Positions 44,706-54,151 of a DNA stretch of 64,000 nucleotides are shown one piece after another; the stretch's first letter is position 1; every line of letters starts with the position of its first letter. The stretch is from Paractinoplanes maris. GTDB lineage: Bacteria; Actinomycetota; Actinomycetes; Mycobacteriales; Micromonosporaceae. Where the stretch lies: NCBI RefSeq assembly GCF_023544465.1, contig NZ_JALPVL010000001.1, forward strand, positions 806,001 through 870,000, read 5' to 3'. The notes below the pieces were generated by a model. That model was not told where the DNA came from, ran no database searches, and was given only the letters and a program-made list of their open reading frames with translations. The translations under genes and the position numbers were made by a program.

Positions 44706-45359
44706 ATGCGCGAGGAGTTCCAGTCCGACCTCAACGAGGTCAGTCGCCTGCTGGTGACGATGGCGGAGGCCGTGCGGGAAGCGCTGCGCAAGGCCACGAC
44801 CGCCCTGCTCACCGCCGATCTCAAAGCCGCTCAGTCGGTCATCGAGCGCGACCAGGAGGTCGACGAGATCTACAGCCAGGTCGAGGCCAAGGTGGCCGAC
44901 ACCATCGCCCGCCAGGCGCCGGTCGCCTCCGACCTGCGGATGGTCATCACCGCCCTGCACATCTCGGCCGACCTCGAGCGGATGGGTGACCTGGCCGAGC
45001 ATGTGGCCAAGACGGCCCAGCGGCGGCACCCGTCGCCCGCCGTGCCGGCCGAGCTGCGCCCGGTCTTCAAGGACATGGCCGACGTGGCCGACCGGATGGC
45101 CGGCAGCATCGCGGGCCTGCTGGCCAAGCCCGACGCCGAGCTCGCGGCCAAGCTCGAGCACCAGGACGACGACATCGACGAGCTGGAGCGTCAGCTCTTC
45201 AAGATCATGCTGGACGACGACTGGCCGTACGGCGCCGAGACGGCGATCGACGGCGCGCTGCTGGGCCGCTTCTACGAGCGGTACGCCGACCACGCCGTCA
45301 ACGTGGGCGAGCAGCTGGTTTACCTGATCACCGGAGAGCCGGTGGGCGACCAGAGCTGA
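44706..45359 (+). CDS. phoU: Phosphate signalling protein PhoU
   Basis: A 217-residue PhoU with the usual two three-helix bundles, linking phosphate transport to SenX3 activity. Landmarks are the family start MREEFQSDL and the repeated metal-binding motifs IERDQEVDEI...LHISADLERMGD and DDDIDELERQLF...YERYADHAVNVGEQ. No pst genes are adjacent. ATG start, downstream of a PHO box. Confidence 0.95.
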   Translation: MREEFQSDLNEVSRLLVTMAEAVREALRKATTALLTADLKAAQSVIERDQEVDEIYSQVEAKVADTIARQAPVASDLRMVITALHISADLERMGDLAEHVAKTAQRRHPSPAVPAELRPVFKDMADVADRMAGSIAGLLAKPDAELAAKLEHQDDDIDELERQLFKIMLDDDWPYGAETAIDGALLGRFYERYADHAVNVGEQLVYLITGEPVGDQS

Positions 45360-45380
45360 GCTGACGCTCGCCTGGCCGGC

Positions 45381-45419
45381 AAAGGGGCCGGGACGCCACG
45401 GGGGCGTCCCGGCCCTTTT
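45381..45419. terminator. Bidirectional terminator between phoU and gpmA
   Basis: A 13-bp perfect stem (45385-45397 with 45403-45415, GGGCCGGGACGCC) with loop ACGGG is followed by TTTT on the plus strand and preceded by AAA, serving the convergent gpmA as well. Confidence 0.9.
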
Positions 45420-45426
45420 GCAAGTG

Positions 45427-46173
45427 TCAGCGACCCTGGTTGGCGACCGCGGCGGCGGCTTCCTTGGCCGCCTCGGGGTCGAGATACTCGCCGCCCGGCT
45501 TCAGCGGGCGCAGGTCGTCGTCGAGGTCGTAGCGCAGCGGGATGCCGGTCGGGATGTTCAGCTTCGAGATCGCCTCGTCGGAGATGCCGTCGAGGTGCTT
45601 CACGAAGGCGCGCAGCGAGTTGCCGTGCGCGGCGACCAGCACGGTCTTACCGGCGCGCAGGTCCGGCACGATCTCGTCATACCAATAGGGCAGAGCCCGC
45701 ACCAGCACGTCCTTCAGGCACTCGGCCGTCGGCTTGGCCTCGGACGGCAAGAAGGCATACCGCGGGTCGTCGAACTGCGAGAACTCCGAGTCCGGCTCGA
45801 TCGGCGGCGGCGGCACGTCGTAGGAGCGCCGCCAGAGCATGAACTGCTCCTCGCCGTACGTCTCGAGGGTCTGCTTCTTGTCCTTGCCCTGCAGGGCGCC
45901 GTAGTGGCGCTCGTTGAGCCGCCACGACCGCTTCACCGGAATCCAGTGCCGGTCGGCGACGTGCAGGGCGATCTCGCTCGTGCGGATCGCGCGGCGCAGG
46001 ACGCTGGTGTGCACCACGTCGGGCAGCACCCCGCTCTCCTTGAGCAGCTCGCCGCCGCGCCGGGCCTCGCCCTCACCCTTGGCGTCGAGATCGACGTCGA
46101 CCCAGCCGGTGAAGAGGTTCTTGGCGTTCCACTCGCTGTTGCCGTGCCGCAGCAGCACCAAAGTCCCTGTCAT
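45427..46173 (-). CDS. gpmA: 2,3-bisphosphoglycerate-dependent phosphoglycerate mutase
   Basis: Glycolytic enzyme interconverting 3- and 2-phosphoglycerate, 248 residues. The phospho-His motif is [11 protein letters not shown] (RHG at residues 9-11), [12 protein letters not shown] follows, and the second catalytic His is in [13 protein letters not shown]. The ATG at 46173 gives the family start [11 protein letters not shown], though GGAGG is only 2-3 nt upstream; the ATG at 46182 is the alternative. Neighbour of senX3/regX3/mshA in mycobacteria too. Confidence 0.95.
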   Translation of the reverse strand: MTGTLVLLRHGNSEWNAKNLFTGWVDVDLDAKGEGEARRGGELLKESGVLPDVVHTSVLRRAIRTSEIALHVADRHWIPVKRSWRLNERHYGALQGKDKKQTLETYGEEQFMLWRRSYDVPPPPIEPDSEFSQFDDPRYAFLPSEAKPTAECLKDVLVRALPYWYDEIVPDLRAGKTVLVAAHGNSLRAFVKHLDGISDEAISKLNIPTGIPLRYDLDDDLRPLKPGGEYLDPEAAKEAAAAVANQGR

Positions 46174-46306
46174 GACCTCCATCCTGCCGCAGCCGCCTGA
46201 ACGCCGGGTGGGGACCCTCAAGTGGCGACCACCACGTGGAAACCAACTTGCGCGGCCGTTTAAGTTGTAAGGCAGCAGGAGCCGAGCGCTACTTACGGGG
46301 GCACGT

Positions 46307-47620
46307 GTGCGGGGTTGGTACGAGCAGGCCGTCGGCGGCCTGCCCCGGCAGTTCTGGCTGCTCTGGACCGGGACGCTGATCAACCGGCTCGGTTCGTTCG
46401 TGGTGATCTTCCTGGCCATCTACCTGACCGGCGAGCGGCACTTCTCGCAGAGCGAGGCCGGGCTGGTCATCGGCCTCTACGGCGTCGGCGGCGCACTCGG
46501 CACCACGGTCGGCGGGGTGCTGGCCGACCGCTGGGGGCGCAAGCCGACGATGCTGACCGCCCAGTTCGGTGCGGCCGCGCTGATGCTCGCGCTCGGCTTC
46601 GCCCACGACTACGGCCAGATCATCTCGGTCACGTTCCTGCTCGGCTTCTTCAGCGAGGCGGTGCGGCCGGCCTTCTCGGCGATGATGGTCGACGTCGTGC
46701 CCGAGCGTGACCGGGTCCGGGCGTTCTCGCTCAACTACTGGGCCATCAACCTGGGCTTCGCGCTGGCCGCGGTGGGTGCGGGCCTGGCCGCCAAGGCCGA
46801 TTACCTGCTGCTCTTCGTGGTCGACGCGGGCACGACCCTGATCACCGCGCTGATCTGCCTGACCTTCATCCGGGAGACCAAGCCCTCCCGTACGGCTGTC
46901 CGGCTGCCCCACGACAGCGCGGGCGGCGGCATGATGACCGTGCTGCGCGACCGGGTCTTCGTCACCTACCTGCTGGTCTCGCTGGGCGGCATCGTCGTGA
47001 TGATGCAGCACCTGTCGACGCTGCCGATCGCGATGACCGCCGACGGCCTGTCCGCCGCGACGTACGGCTGGGTGATCGCCGTCAACGGGGTGCTCATCGT
47101 CCTCGGCCAGCTGTTCATCCCCAAGCTGATCGGCGGGCGCGAGCCGTCCCGGGTGCTGGCCCTGGGCTCGCTGATCATCGGCGTCGGGTTCGGGCTCAAC
47201 GCCTTCGCCGACGCGTCCTGGTTCTTCGCGCTGAGCGTGGTGATCTGGACGCTCGGCGAGATGATCCAGTCGCCCAGCAACGCGACCACCGTGGCCGCCC
47301 TCTCCCCCGCCGCCCTGCGAGGTCGTTACCAGGGGCTCAACTCGCTCTCGTGGTCGGCCGGAGCGGCCCTGGCCCCGATCGCCGGCGGCTTCACCCAGCA
47401 GCACTTCGGCGACACGGTGCTGTGGCTCGGGTGTTTCGTGGTGTGCGCGCTGGTCGCCGGTGGCCACCTGCTCGCCGGGCCGAGCCGGCAGCGCCGGATG
47501 AGTGCGATCGCGCCGGCGGTGGCCTCACCGGTCGAGCTCGCGACGTCGTCCGAAACGCACCCGGTGCCCACCGTGGCCGAGCCGGTGGCCGACGCCCCGG
47601 CCAAGCTGCCGGCGCGGTAA
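46307..47620 (+). CDS. MFS transporter (drug exporter-like), copy 1
   Basis: A 437-residue major facilitator with 12 predicted helices. The N-terminal signature region [19 protein letters not shown] and the loop 2-3 motif [15 protein letters not shown] (motif A) are seen; the C-terminal tail of about 45 residues is Ala/Val/Pro-rich. Most like multidrug exporters of the DHA1 class; substrate unknown. The GTG at 46307 has GGGGG 4-5 nt upstream. It is followed after 43 bases by a paralogue, suggesting tandem duplication. Confidence 0.87.
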   Translation: MRGWYEQAVGGLPRQFWLLWTGTLINRLGSFVVIFLAIYLTGERHFSQSEAGLVIGLYGVGGALGTTVGGVLADRWGRKPTMLTAQFGAAALMLALGFAHDYGQIISVTFLLGFFSEAVRPAFSAMMVDVVPERDRVRAFSLNYWAINLGFALAAVGAGLAAKADYLLLFVVDAGTTLITALICLTFIRETKPSRTAVRLPHDSAGGGMMTVLRDRVFVTYLLVSLGGIVVMMQHLSTLPIAMTADGLSAATYGWVIAVNGVLIVLGQLFIPKLIGGREPSRVLALGSLIIGVGFGLNAFADASWFFALSVVIWTLGEMIQSPSNATTVAALSPAALRGRYQGLNSLSWSAGAALAPIAGGFTQQHFGDTVLWLGCFVVCALVAGGHLLAGPSRQRRMSAIAPAVASPVELATSSETHPVPTVAEPVADAPAKLPAR

Positions 47621-47663
47621 CGTCGCTATCTGTTAAGACGGTTACCGATAGAGGGAGCGGCCC

Positions 47664-48881
47664 GTGCGGGCTTGGCTTCGGGACACGGCCGGCGGCCTCT
47701 CCGCGACGTACTGGTATCTCTGGACCGGCCTGCTGATCAACAAGGTCGGCGGCTTCGCGGTGTTGTTCCTGTCGCTCTACCTGACCTCACAGCGCCACGC
47801 CGGCACCGCGCTGGCCGGGCTCATCGTGGGGACGTACGGGATCGGGGGTCTGCTCGGCACCCTGGCCGGCGGCGTCCTGACCGACCGCTGGGGCCGCCGC
47901 CGCACCCTGCTCGTGTCCCACTTCGCCACCGTCGTCGCGCTGACCGCCCTGGCCTTCAGCACCAGCCTCGCGGCGATCGCCGTGCTCTGCGCCCTGCTCG
48001 GCGTCGCCCAGTCGATGGCCGCCCCCGCCTTCGTCGCCGCGATCATCGACGTGACCCCCGCCGAGAAGCGGTCCCGCGCCTTCAACCTGCAGTTCTGGGC
48101 GCTGAACCTCGGGCTGGCGGGCGCCTCGCTGCTGGCCGGGCTGCTGGCGCAATGGAGCTACCAGGGCCTGTTCCTGATCGACGCGGCCTGCACCCTGGCC
48201 ACCGGCGTGCTGATCACCTGGAAGGTGCCGGAGACGCTGCGCCGCCCGGTGACCCGCTCACCGGGCGGGCTCGGCACGGTGCTGACCGACCGGATCTTCC
48301 TGGTCTTCGTGGGGCTGACGCTGCTGCAGGCACTGATCTACACCCAGGCGAGCACGATCGTGCCGCTGGCGATGCACGCGGACGGGTTGAGCCCCTCGGC
48401 CTACGGGTCGGTGGTCGCCCTGGGCGGCGCCCTGATCGTGGTCGGCCAGCTCTTCGTGCCGCGCCTGATCGACGGCCGCCGCAAGGCCCGGGTGCTGGCG
48501 CTGGCGTTGCTGACCAACGGGGTGGGCTTCGCCGTGCTGGCCGCCGCCGACAGCGTGGTGCTCTATCTCGGCGCGGCGGTGATCTGGACGATCGGCAGCA
48601 TGCTGGCCGCCCCACCCAACGCCGAGATCAACTCGGAGCTGGCGCCGCTCGCTCTGCGCGGTCGCTACCAGGCCGTGTTCTTCCTGACGTTCCCGGCCGC
48701 GTCGTTCCTGGCGCCGTCGCTGGGCGGGGCCGGCTTGCAGTACCTCGGGGACGCCCACTGGATCGTCGTGGGCGTGCTGGGGGCGGCCGCCGCGGCCCTG
48801 CACCTGTTGGCCGGACCATCCCGGGAGCGCCGGGTGGCCACAATCCGCGCCGAAACCGCGGTGACCTCGGACGTGGGTTGA
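47664..48881 (+). CDS. MFS transporter (drug exporter-like), copy 2
   Basis: A 405-residue paralogue of the preceding gene: YLWTGLLINKVGGFAVLFL and GGVLTDRWGRRRTLL align with its N-terminus, as do LRGRYQ and LAGPSRERR near the end. Twelve predicted helices. The GTG at 47664 has GGGAG about 6 nt upstream. Its last codons lie inside the first unit of a tandem repeat that runs past the stop, so the C-terminus (TSDVG) may be set by that repeat. Confidence 0.87.
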   Translation: MRAWLRDTAGGLSATYWYLWTGLLINKVGGFAVLFLSLYLTSQRHAGTALAGLIVGTYGIGGLLGTLAGGVLTDRWGRRRTLLVSHFATVVALTALAFSTSLAAIAVLCALLGVAQSMAAPAFVAAIIDVTPAEKRSRAFNLQFWALNLGLAGASLLAGLLAQWSYQGLFLIDAACTLATGVLITWKVPETLRRPVTRSPGGLGTVLTDRIFLVFVGLTLLQALIYTQASTIVPLAMHADGLSPSAYGSVVALGGALIVVGQLFVPRLIDGRRKARVLALALLTNGVGFAVLAAADSVVLYLGAAVIWTIGSMLAAPPNAEINSELAPLALRGRYQAVFFLTFPAASFLAPSLGGAGLQYLGDAHWIVVGVLGAAAAALHLLAGPSRERRVATIRAETAVTSDVG

Positions 48882-48989
48882 GCCCGAATCCACTCCAGCC
48901 CCGCGCGGCGCACGCGGGTTGAACCCGAACCACCTCGAGCCAGCGCGGCGCACGCGGGTTGAGCCCCATCCAGTCCGAGCGCGGCGCAC
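48875..48989. repeat. Three tandem units of about 40 bp spanning the MFS stop codon
   Basis: Units start GGGTTGA and end GCGCGGCGCAC(GC): 48875-48915 (41 bp), 48916-48955 (40 bp) and 48956-48989 (34 bp, internal deletion). The first unit provides the TGA stop of the second MFS gene. An intrinsic terminator follows directly. Confidence 0.9.
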
Positions 48990-49015
48990 AAAAAAGGACG
49001 GCCCGAAGGCCGTCC
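48990..49015 (-). terminator. Intrinsic terminator facing the minus strand
   Basis: GGACGGCC (48996-49003) pairs with GGCCGTCC (49008-49015) around CGAA. On the minus strand it is followed by six T (48990-48995), the strongest intrinsic terminator in the window. The nearest minus-strand gene upstream of it is the Rho_N protein, 318 bases away. Confidence 0.85.
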
Positions 49016-49333
49016 CTTGGCACCGGCGGCGGCGGACGACGCCCATCCCCATAGGCGTCGCCCGCACTAACCGCCGGTCTCGGGTCGCGCCGTCCCCCAA
49101 CGGCATATGCCACCCGTCCCCAAACGCCGGCCGCGGCGATCGTCTCCGATCAACCAGTTCCCCGAACTAACGGTCCGACGTCCATTGATTACGCTAGTTG
49201 GGCCGGTCAAGGCAGACAAGCCAACTGGCTGTCCGCCATCTGTCTGCACCATCACAGTCACCCACTACTGGCCGATCGGCGGATGACCTGTCCCACATCT
49301 GGGCTGGACAAATGCGACAGTCCGGACGTTCGT
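49016..49333. other. Non-coding stretch with C-rich-loop hairpins
   Basis: No gene is seen in 318 bases. Hairpin A (CGACGCC 49037-49043 / GGCGTCG 49054-49060, loop CATCCCCATA), hairpin B (GCCGT 49089-49093 / ACGGC 49100-49104, loop CCCCCA) and the palindrome GGCATATGCC (49102-49111) lie in the first 100 bases. Beyond 49112 nothing clear is visible. It could be a long 3' untranslated region of the Rho_N gene or a small RNA. Confidence 0.5.
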
Positions 49334-50533
49334 CTATTCGTCGGGATTCTCGAGCTGGAAGAAGTTGCTGCGCTCGCCGCCCGATCGCCGTTCCTGGTAG
49401 ATGAAGTTCAGCCGGCGCTTGTCGAACGCGTCGAACCATTCCGCCCAGCTGACCTCGACCAGCCCGTCACCTGAATACCCCGGGAAATCGAAACGCAGCA
49501 CACCGAGATGGCCGTCGTGCTGGGTGCCGGCCACGGTCGACGGCACGGCGCGCCGGGACTTGGCCCACTGACGAATCACTTCGTGATCGGTCGTGACAAG
49601 ACTGCGACCGTCGCGTTCCGGCCGGTCGCTGGTCGACTTGATCTCCTGGGAGTAGTCGAGCGACTTCGACGCCTTCTTGCCGGTCCGCTTGCCGCCGTCC
49701 GCGCTCTTCTTCGCCGTGCTCGACGACTTGGCCGAGTTCGGCGCCTTGGCCGGACTCGACGCCTTGGCCGAGTTCGACGACTTCGCCGTGCTCGACGACT
49801 TGGCTGAGTTGGACGACTTGGCGGGACTCGACGCCTTGGCCGAGTTCGACGGTTTCGCCGTGCTCGACGACTTGGCCGAGTTGGACGACGACTTCGCGGG
49901 ACTCGACGATTTCGCGGAGCTTGACGACTTCGCGGGGCTCGACGACTTCGCGGAGCCTGACGACTTCGCCGACTTCGCCGACTTCGCCGACTTGGCCGAC
50001 GCGGACGACGACGCCTTCGCGGGCTTGACCGACGCAGACGGCGCCTTCGCAGACTTGGCCGACGCGGACCGTGCCGCGGCGGACGGCGACGACTTGGTGG
50101 ACTTCGAAGCCGAGGCGGACTTCGACGCCTTCGCGACCTTGAGGCGAGCCTTCACATACCGCTCGACCAGCTCGGCCTTCTTCATCTCAGCGGTGCCCTT
50201 GACCCCCAGCTTGGTCAGCTGGGTACGCAGGTTGGCCACCTTCATGCCGGCGATCTTGGACTCGCTCACCTCGGGGGTGTCCGGGGTGTCGTTGTGGCTG
50301 GTCGGGTTCTTCCCGCCGCTCTTGGCACCCTTGGCGTCCTTGAGCTCGGCCTTGACCATCTTCTTGACCAGGTCGGGTTTCTTCAGGTCGGCGGTTCCCT
50401 TGACGCCGCGGTTCTTCAGTTCCCGGCGCAGCTCGTCGACCTTCATCCGGGCGATCTTGCTTTCGTTGACGTCCGGGGTGTTCGGAGTCTCGTTGCGGCT
50501 CGTCCGGTTCTTCGTGGTCTTCGTGGCGGCCAC
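49334..50533 (-). CDS. Rho_N-domain, Ser/Ala/Lys-rich nucleic-acid-binding protein
   Basis: A 399-residue protein with two N-terminal Rho_N/SAP-like motifs (MKVDELRRELKNRGVKGTA at about 30-48 and MKVANLRTQLTKLGVKGTAE at about 94-113). A 160-residue histone-H1-like linker of SAKSSS/SPAKSS repeats follows, then a conserved C-terminal domain (about 310-399: TTDHEVIRQWAKSR, LRFDFPG, VSWAEWFDAFDKRRLNFIYQE). Likely binds DNA or RNA and may shape the nucleoid; inference only. The GTG at 50533 has AGAGGTG about 7 nt upstream; a GTG at 50542 is the alternative. Confidence 0.8.
   Translation of the reverse strand: MAATKTTKNRTSRNETPNTPDVNESKIARMKVDELRRELKNRGVKGTADLKKPDLVKKMVKAELKDAKGAKSGGKNPTSHNDTPDTPEVSESKIAGMKVANLRTQLTKLGVKGTAEMKKAELVERYVKARLKVAKASKSASASKSTKSSPSAAARSASAKSAKAPSASVKPAKASSSASAKSAKSAKSAKSSGSAKSSSPAKSSSSAKSSSPAKSSSNSAKSSSTAKPSNSAKASSPAKSSNSAKSSSTAKSSNSAKASSPAKAPNSAKSSSTAKKSADGGKRTGKKASKSLDYSQEIKSTSDRPERDGRSLVTTDHEVIRQWAKSRRAVPSTVAGTQHDGHLGVLRFDFPGYSGDGLVEVSWAEWFDAFDKRRLNFIYQERRSGGERSNFFQLENPDE
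49690..50130 (-). repeat. Coding repeats for the SAK-rich linker
   Basis: Near-identical units of 18-45 bp encode SSAKSSS, SPAKSSN and STAKSSNSAKA. Long stretches of GACTTCGCC/GACTTGGCC on the plus strand reflect Lys-Ala codons. All preserve frame. Confidence 0.8.
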
Positions 50534-50606
50534 GCCATTCACCTCTTCTTCATCGGCGGATTTCTCTTCCCGTTCACCTACCCGGTTCCCGGAGCGCCGA
50601 CACGAC

Positions 50607-51098
50607 CTAGGAGGACGAATCCTCGGACGGTGCGAGGTGCTTGAACGCCTGCAGATTGGCCACCGACTCGCCGCGCTTGACCCGCCACTCCCACTCGCGC
50701 GTGATGGACGAGCCGAATCCGATCTCGAGCATGGTGTCGAACGATTCGTCGGCGTACGTCAGCACCGACCCCAGCAGTCGGTCGAGCTCGTCCTCGTCGA
50801 GCCCGGCCAGCGACACCCGCCCGGTCAGATAGACGTCGCCCGCGGCATCGATCGAGAACGCCACCGCGTACATGCGGGCGTTGCGCCGCAGCAGCCACGC
50901 CCACAGTTCCTCGTGCCGCTCGTCGGGGTGGCGCATCACGAACGCCTCGATGCGCAGGGCATGCTCACCGACGATCAGGTTGCACGCCGTCTTGAGCTTG
51001 TGCGTGCCGGGCAGGGTCACGACGTAGGCCCCCGGGCCGGTGGACTCCCACTCGAGCTCCCGGTCGGTCAGCGCCTTCTCGATCAGGTCGGTCACCAT
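50607..51098 (-). CDS. YbjN-domain protein (Rv0487-like)
   Basis: A 163-residue YbjN/type III secretion chaperone-like fold of unknown role, found downstream of mshA in actinobacteria. Conserved segments are [56 protein letters not shown] and [21 protein letters not shown] at 51098 overlaps the mshA 3' end by 7 bases, consistent with an operon. Confidence 0.87.
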   Translation of the reverse strand: MVTDLIEKALTDRELEWESTGPGAYVVTLPGTHKLKTACNLIVGEHALRIEAFVMRHPDERHEELWAWLLRRNARMYAVAFSIDAAGDVYLTGRVSLAGLDEDELDRLLGSVLTYADESFDTMLEIGFGSSITREWEWRVKRGESVANLQAFKHLAPSEDSSS

Positions 51099-52360
51099 GC
51101 GTACGCCTCCAAGCGCTTCGCGATCAATGCGCGGTGCCCGGTCACGGCCTCACGGTAGACCCGCAGCAGCCCCTCGGCCGTCCGGTCCCAGGAGAAGTCG
51201 GAGGCGTGCGCGACCGCCCCGGCCGACAGCTTCTCGCGCAGCGCGGGTGCGGCGAGCAGGTCGTCGAGCACGCGGGCCCAGTCACCCGGATCGTGCCCGT
51301 CGACCAGGACCCCGCTCAACCCATCGCGTACGGCGGTGACCAGACCGCCGACCGCGGCCGCGACCACCGGCGTGCCGCAGGCCTGCGCCTCGAGCGCGAC
51401 CAGCCCGAACGACTCGTTGAAGGACGGGACGGCGACCAGGTCGGCGCTGCGATAGAGCGCGGCCAGCCCGGCCCCGTCCTGCGGCGGCAGGAAGACCACC
51501 GAGTCGCTGACGCCCAGCGAGTCGGCGAGCTCGATGAGCGCGGTCGGCCGGTCGAGCCCACTGCCGCTCGGACCGCCGCAGATGACCAGCGTGGTATCCG
51601 GTTCACGCATCTTGGCCAGCGCCGAGATGAGGACATCGGGCGCCTTGAGCGGCTGGATGCGGCCGACGAAGGCGATCACCCGGCCGCGCTCGGGCAGGCC
51701 GAAACGGGCCCGGTCGGCCGGCCCGGGACGGAACCGGTCGAGGTCGACGCCGGGCTGGACGACGGTGACCCGGGCCGGGTCGGCGTCGTAGTAGGCGACC
51801 AGGTCCTGCGCCTCGAAGCGGGTGTTGGCCACCAGCTGGTCGGACTCGGCGACCACCTGCTCCTCGCCGATCACGCGGGCCTTGGGCTCGGGCCGGTCAC
51901 CGGCCGCGATCAGCCGGTTCTTGACCTTGGCCAGGGTGTGCGCGGTGTGCACGTGCGGCACGCCCCAGCGCTCGCGAGCGAGCCAGCCGACCTGGCCGGA
52001 CAGCCAGTAGTGGGAGTGGATCAGGTCGTAGCGGCCCGGCGGGTGCGCCGCCTCGGCCCGCAGCACGCCGTGGGTGAAGGCACAGAGCTGGGCCGGCAGC
52101 TCCTCCTTGGAAAGGCCCTCGAACGGGCCCGAGGTGATGTGCCGGACGGTGACGCCCGGGGCCATCTCGACGACCGGGGGAAGGTCGCCACGGGTGGCCC
52201 GGGTGAAGATCTCGACCTCCACGCCCAGGCCGGCGAGCCGCTTGCTGACCTCGACGATGTACACGTTCATGCCGCCGGCGTCGCCGGTGCCCGGTTGCTC
52301 GAGCGGGGACGTGTGAACCGAGAGGGTGGCAATGCGCCGGGGGGTCGGCCATTCTGCCAC
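51092..52360 (-). CDS. mshA: D-inositol-3-phosphate glycosyltransferase (mycothiol synthesis)
   Basis: GT4-family enzyme joining GlcNAc from UDP-GlcNAc to inositol-3-phosphate, the first step of mycothiol. 422 residues: [20 protein letters not shown] (acceptor loop), [50 protein letters not shown], and the donor motif [20 protein letters not shown]. The GTG at 52360 has AGGAGG 7 nt upstream. Together with possible mycothiol users it marks an actinobacterial host. Confidence 0.95.
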   Translation of the reverse strand: MAEWPTPRRIATLSVHTSPLEQPGTGDAGGMNVYIVEVSKRLAGLGVEVEIFTRATRGDLPPVVEMAPGVTVRHITSGPFEGLSKEELPAQLCAFTHGVLRAEAAHPPGRYDLIHSHYWLSGQVGWLARERWGVPHVHTAHTLAKVKNRLIAAGDRPEPKARVIGEEQVVAESDQLVANTRFEAQDLVAYYDADPARVTVVQPGVDLDRFRPGPADRARFGLPERGRVIAFVGRIQPLKAPDVLISALAKMREPDTTLVICGGPSGSGLDRPTALIELADSLGVSDSVVFLPPQDGAGLAALYRSADLVAVPSFNESFGLVALEAQACGTPVVAAAVGGLVTAVRDGLSGVLVDGHDPGDWARVLDDLLAAPALREKLSAGAVAHASDFSWDRTAEGLLRVYREAVTGHRALIAKRLEAYAW

Positions 52361-52518
52361 GATTGTTCCTCCTGGACGGGTGACACGGGGATTGTTGCGC
52401 CGTCATTAATCTTCCCCGCCCACGGGCACCGAACCCCCATCGCGCCACCCGGGGGTGACTCATTTCATCGGCGGGCACGCGGCGCCGGGACCGGTGGGAC
52501 ATCGGGAAGGATGGGGGT

Positions 52519-53274
52519 ATGCAGAACATCGCTGTGGTCACGGGAGCGTCGAGCGGTATCGGGGCGGCGACCGCCCGCCGGCTCGCGACCGAGGGATTCC
52601 ACGTCGTCGCGGCGGCGCGGCGGGCCGACCGGCTCCGGGAGCTGACCGACGAGATCGGGCCGGCCGCGACCGCGGTCGAGTGCGACGTCACCTCCGACGA
52701 GTCGGTCGCGGCGCTGGCGGCGGCGGTGGACGCGCTCGGCGGACCGGTGACGCTGCTGGTCAACAACGCGGGTGGGGCGGTCGGCCTCGACCCGGTGGAG
52801 TCCGGCTCGCCCGAGGACTGGCAGGCGATGTTCGACGTCAACGTCCTCGGCACGCTGCGTGTGACGAAGGCACTGCTGCCGGCTCTGATCGCCGGTGGCA
52901 ACGGGACGATCGTGACGGTCGGCTCGACCGCGGCGTTCACGGTCTATGAGGGCGGCGGCGGATACACGGCGGCCAAGCACGCGCAGACCGCCCTGGTCGG
53001 CACGCTGCGGCTGGAGTTGTCGGGTAAGCCGGTGCGGATCGTCGAGGTCGACCCCGGCATGGTGCGCACCGACGAGTTCTCGCTCAAGCGTTTCGGCGGC
53101 GACCGGGCCAAGGCCGACGCGATCTACGAGGGTGTGCGCGAACCGCTGGTGGCCGACGACATCGCCGACATCATCGCCTTCGCCGCGACCCGGCCGCACC
53201 ACGTCAATCTCGACCGCATCGTGGTGCGCCCGATCGCGCAGGCCGCCCAGCACAAGGTCTACCGGGAGAAGTAG
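52519..53274 (+). CDS. Short-chain dehydrogenase/reductase (Rv0484c-like)
   Basis: A 251-residue classical SDR: AVVTGASSGIGAATAR (cofactor loop), CDVTSDES, LLVNNAGGAV, catalytic Ser in VGSTAAF and YTAAK, then VDPGMVRTDEFS. Arg residues after beta-2 (AARRADR) favour NADP(H). Substrate unknown. ATG start. Divergent from mshA and 3 bases before a methyltransferase gene. Confidence 0.9.
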   Translation: MQNIAVVTGASSGIGAATARRLATEGFHVVAAARRADRLRELTDEIGPAATAVECDVTSDESVAALAAAVDALGGPVTLLVNNAGGAVGLDPVESGSPEDWQAMFDVNVLGTLRVTKALLPALIAGGNGTIVTVGSTAAFTVYEGGGGYTAAKHAQTALVGTLRLELSGKPVRIVEVDPGMVRTDEFSLKRFGGDRAKADAIYEGVREPLVADDIADIIAFAATRPHHVNLDRIVVRPIAQAAQHKVYREK

Positions 53275-53277
53275 GCG

Positions 53278-54030
53278 GTGAAGCCGGTCGGCGCGATCAC
53301 CCGGGGGACGACCAATCCCAACCGGTTGCGCCGCGTCGACAACTACGTGGCCTACCGCTGCGGCGATCTGCTGCGGGCCGCGGCGGCGCCCCTGGTGATC
53401 GATCTGGGCTACGGCGCGACCCCGGTCACCGCCGTGGAGTTGCGGGCCCGCCTGGCGGCGGCCGTTCGCCCGGATGTCTCCGTGGTGGGTCTCGAGATCG
53501 ATCCCGTACGGGTCGAAGCCGCCCAGCCCCGGGCCGACCCCCCACTCCTGGAGTTCCGGCGGGGCGGCTTCGAGCTGGCCGGCCTGCGCCCGGTGGTGGT
53601 GCGTGCGTTCAACGTGCTCCGGCAGTACGCCGAGGACGAGGTGGCCGCGGCCTGGACGGCGATGACCGCGACCGGCGCTGTCCTGGTCGAGGGCACCTGT
53701 GACGAGCTGGGCCGGGTCGCCACGTGGGTCGTGGTCGAGGCCGGCCGGCCGAGCACTCTGACGTTTTCCGCCCGGTTGTCCGATCTGGACCACCCGGCGA
53801 CATTCGCCGAGCGGCTGCCGAAGGCGTTGATCCACCACAACGTGCCCGGCGAGCCCGTGCACGAGCTGCTGCAGGCGCTGGGCCGCGCGTGGGAGTCCGA
53901 GGCGACACCGTTCGGGCCGCGCCAGCGATGGCTGGCGACCTGCCGGCGGATGCGCTCGGAGGGTCTGGTGGTGCTCGACGGCCCGGCTCGCTGGCGGCTG
54001 GGTGAGCTCACTGTGCCGTACCCGGCCTGA
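53278..54030 (+). CDS. Class I SAM-dependent methyltransferase
   Basis: A 250-residue protein with motif I VIDLGYGATPVTAVELRARL and acidic end of beta-2 VVGLEIDP. The rest is variable, with RAFNVLRQYAEDEV and a C-terminal GPRQRWLATCRRM. Commonly found next to mshA in actinobacteria; target unknown. The GTG start is 3 bases after the SDR stop with GGGAG upstream inside that gene. Confidence 0.82.
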   Translation: MKPVGAITRGTTNPNRLRRVDNYVAYRCGDLLRAAAAPLVIDLGYGATPVTAVELRARLAAAVRPDVSVVGLEIDPVRVEAAQPRADPPLLEFRRGGFELAGLRPVVVRAFNVLRQYAEDEVAAAWTAMTATGAVLVEGTCDELGRVATWVVVEAGRPSTLTFSARLSDLDHPATFAERLPKALIHHNVPGEPVHELLQALGRAWESEATPFGPRQRWLATCRRMRSEGLVVLDGPARWRLGELTVPYPA

Positions 54031-54043
54031 AGGTTTTGCGAAA

Positions 54044-54075
54044 CCGGGCCGGTCCTCCGCAGCGGACCGGCCCGG
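54044..54075. terminator. Bidirectional terminator
   Basis: A perfect 12-bp stem CCGGGCCGGTCC (54044-54055) / GGACCGGCCCGG (54064-54075), 8-base loop, lies between the convergent methyltransferase and receiver genes. Confidence 0.8.
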
Positions 54076-54151
54076 CCTCAGGGGGTGAGCAATGCCTGCC
54101 ACCCAGATTGCTGGGCGGCAGGTGCCGTCGGGGTGGACGAGCCGGTGCGGT

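Noticed and set aside
48875..48989. Additional coding extension of the MFS gene through the repeats
   Set aside because: The first unit contains the in-frame stop, and unit lengths 41/40/34 are not multiples of three.
49037..49111. Firm assignment as 6C RNA
   Set aside because: The loops have runs of four and five C, not six or more, and the rest of the consensus could not be confirmed by eye.
49021..49333. tRNA or other standard RNA gene in the gap
   Set aside because: No cloverleaf with a GGTTCGA-type T loop was found in either strand.
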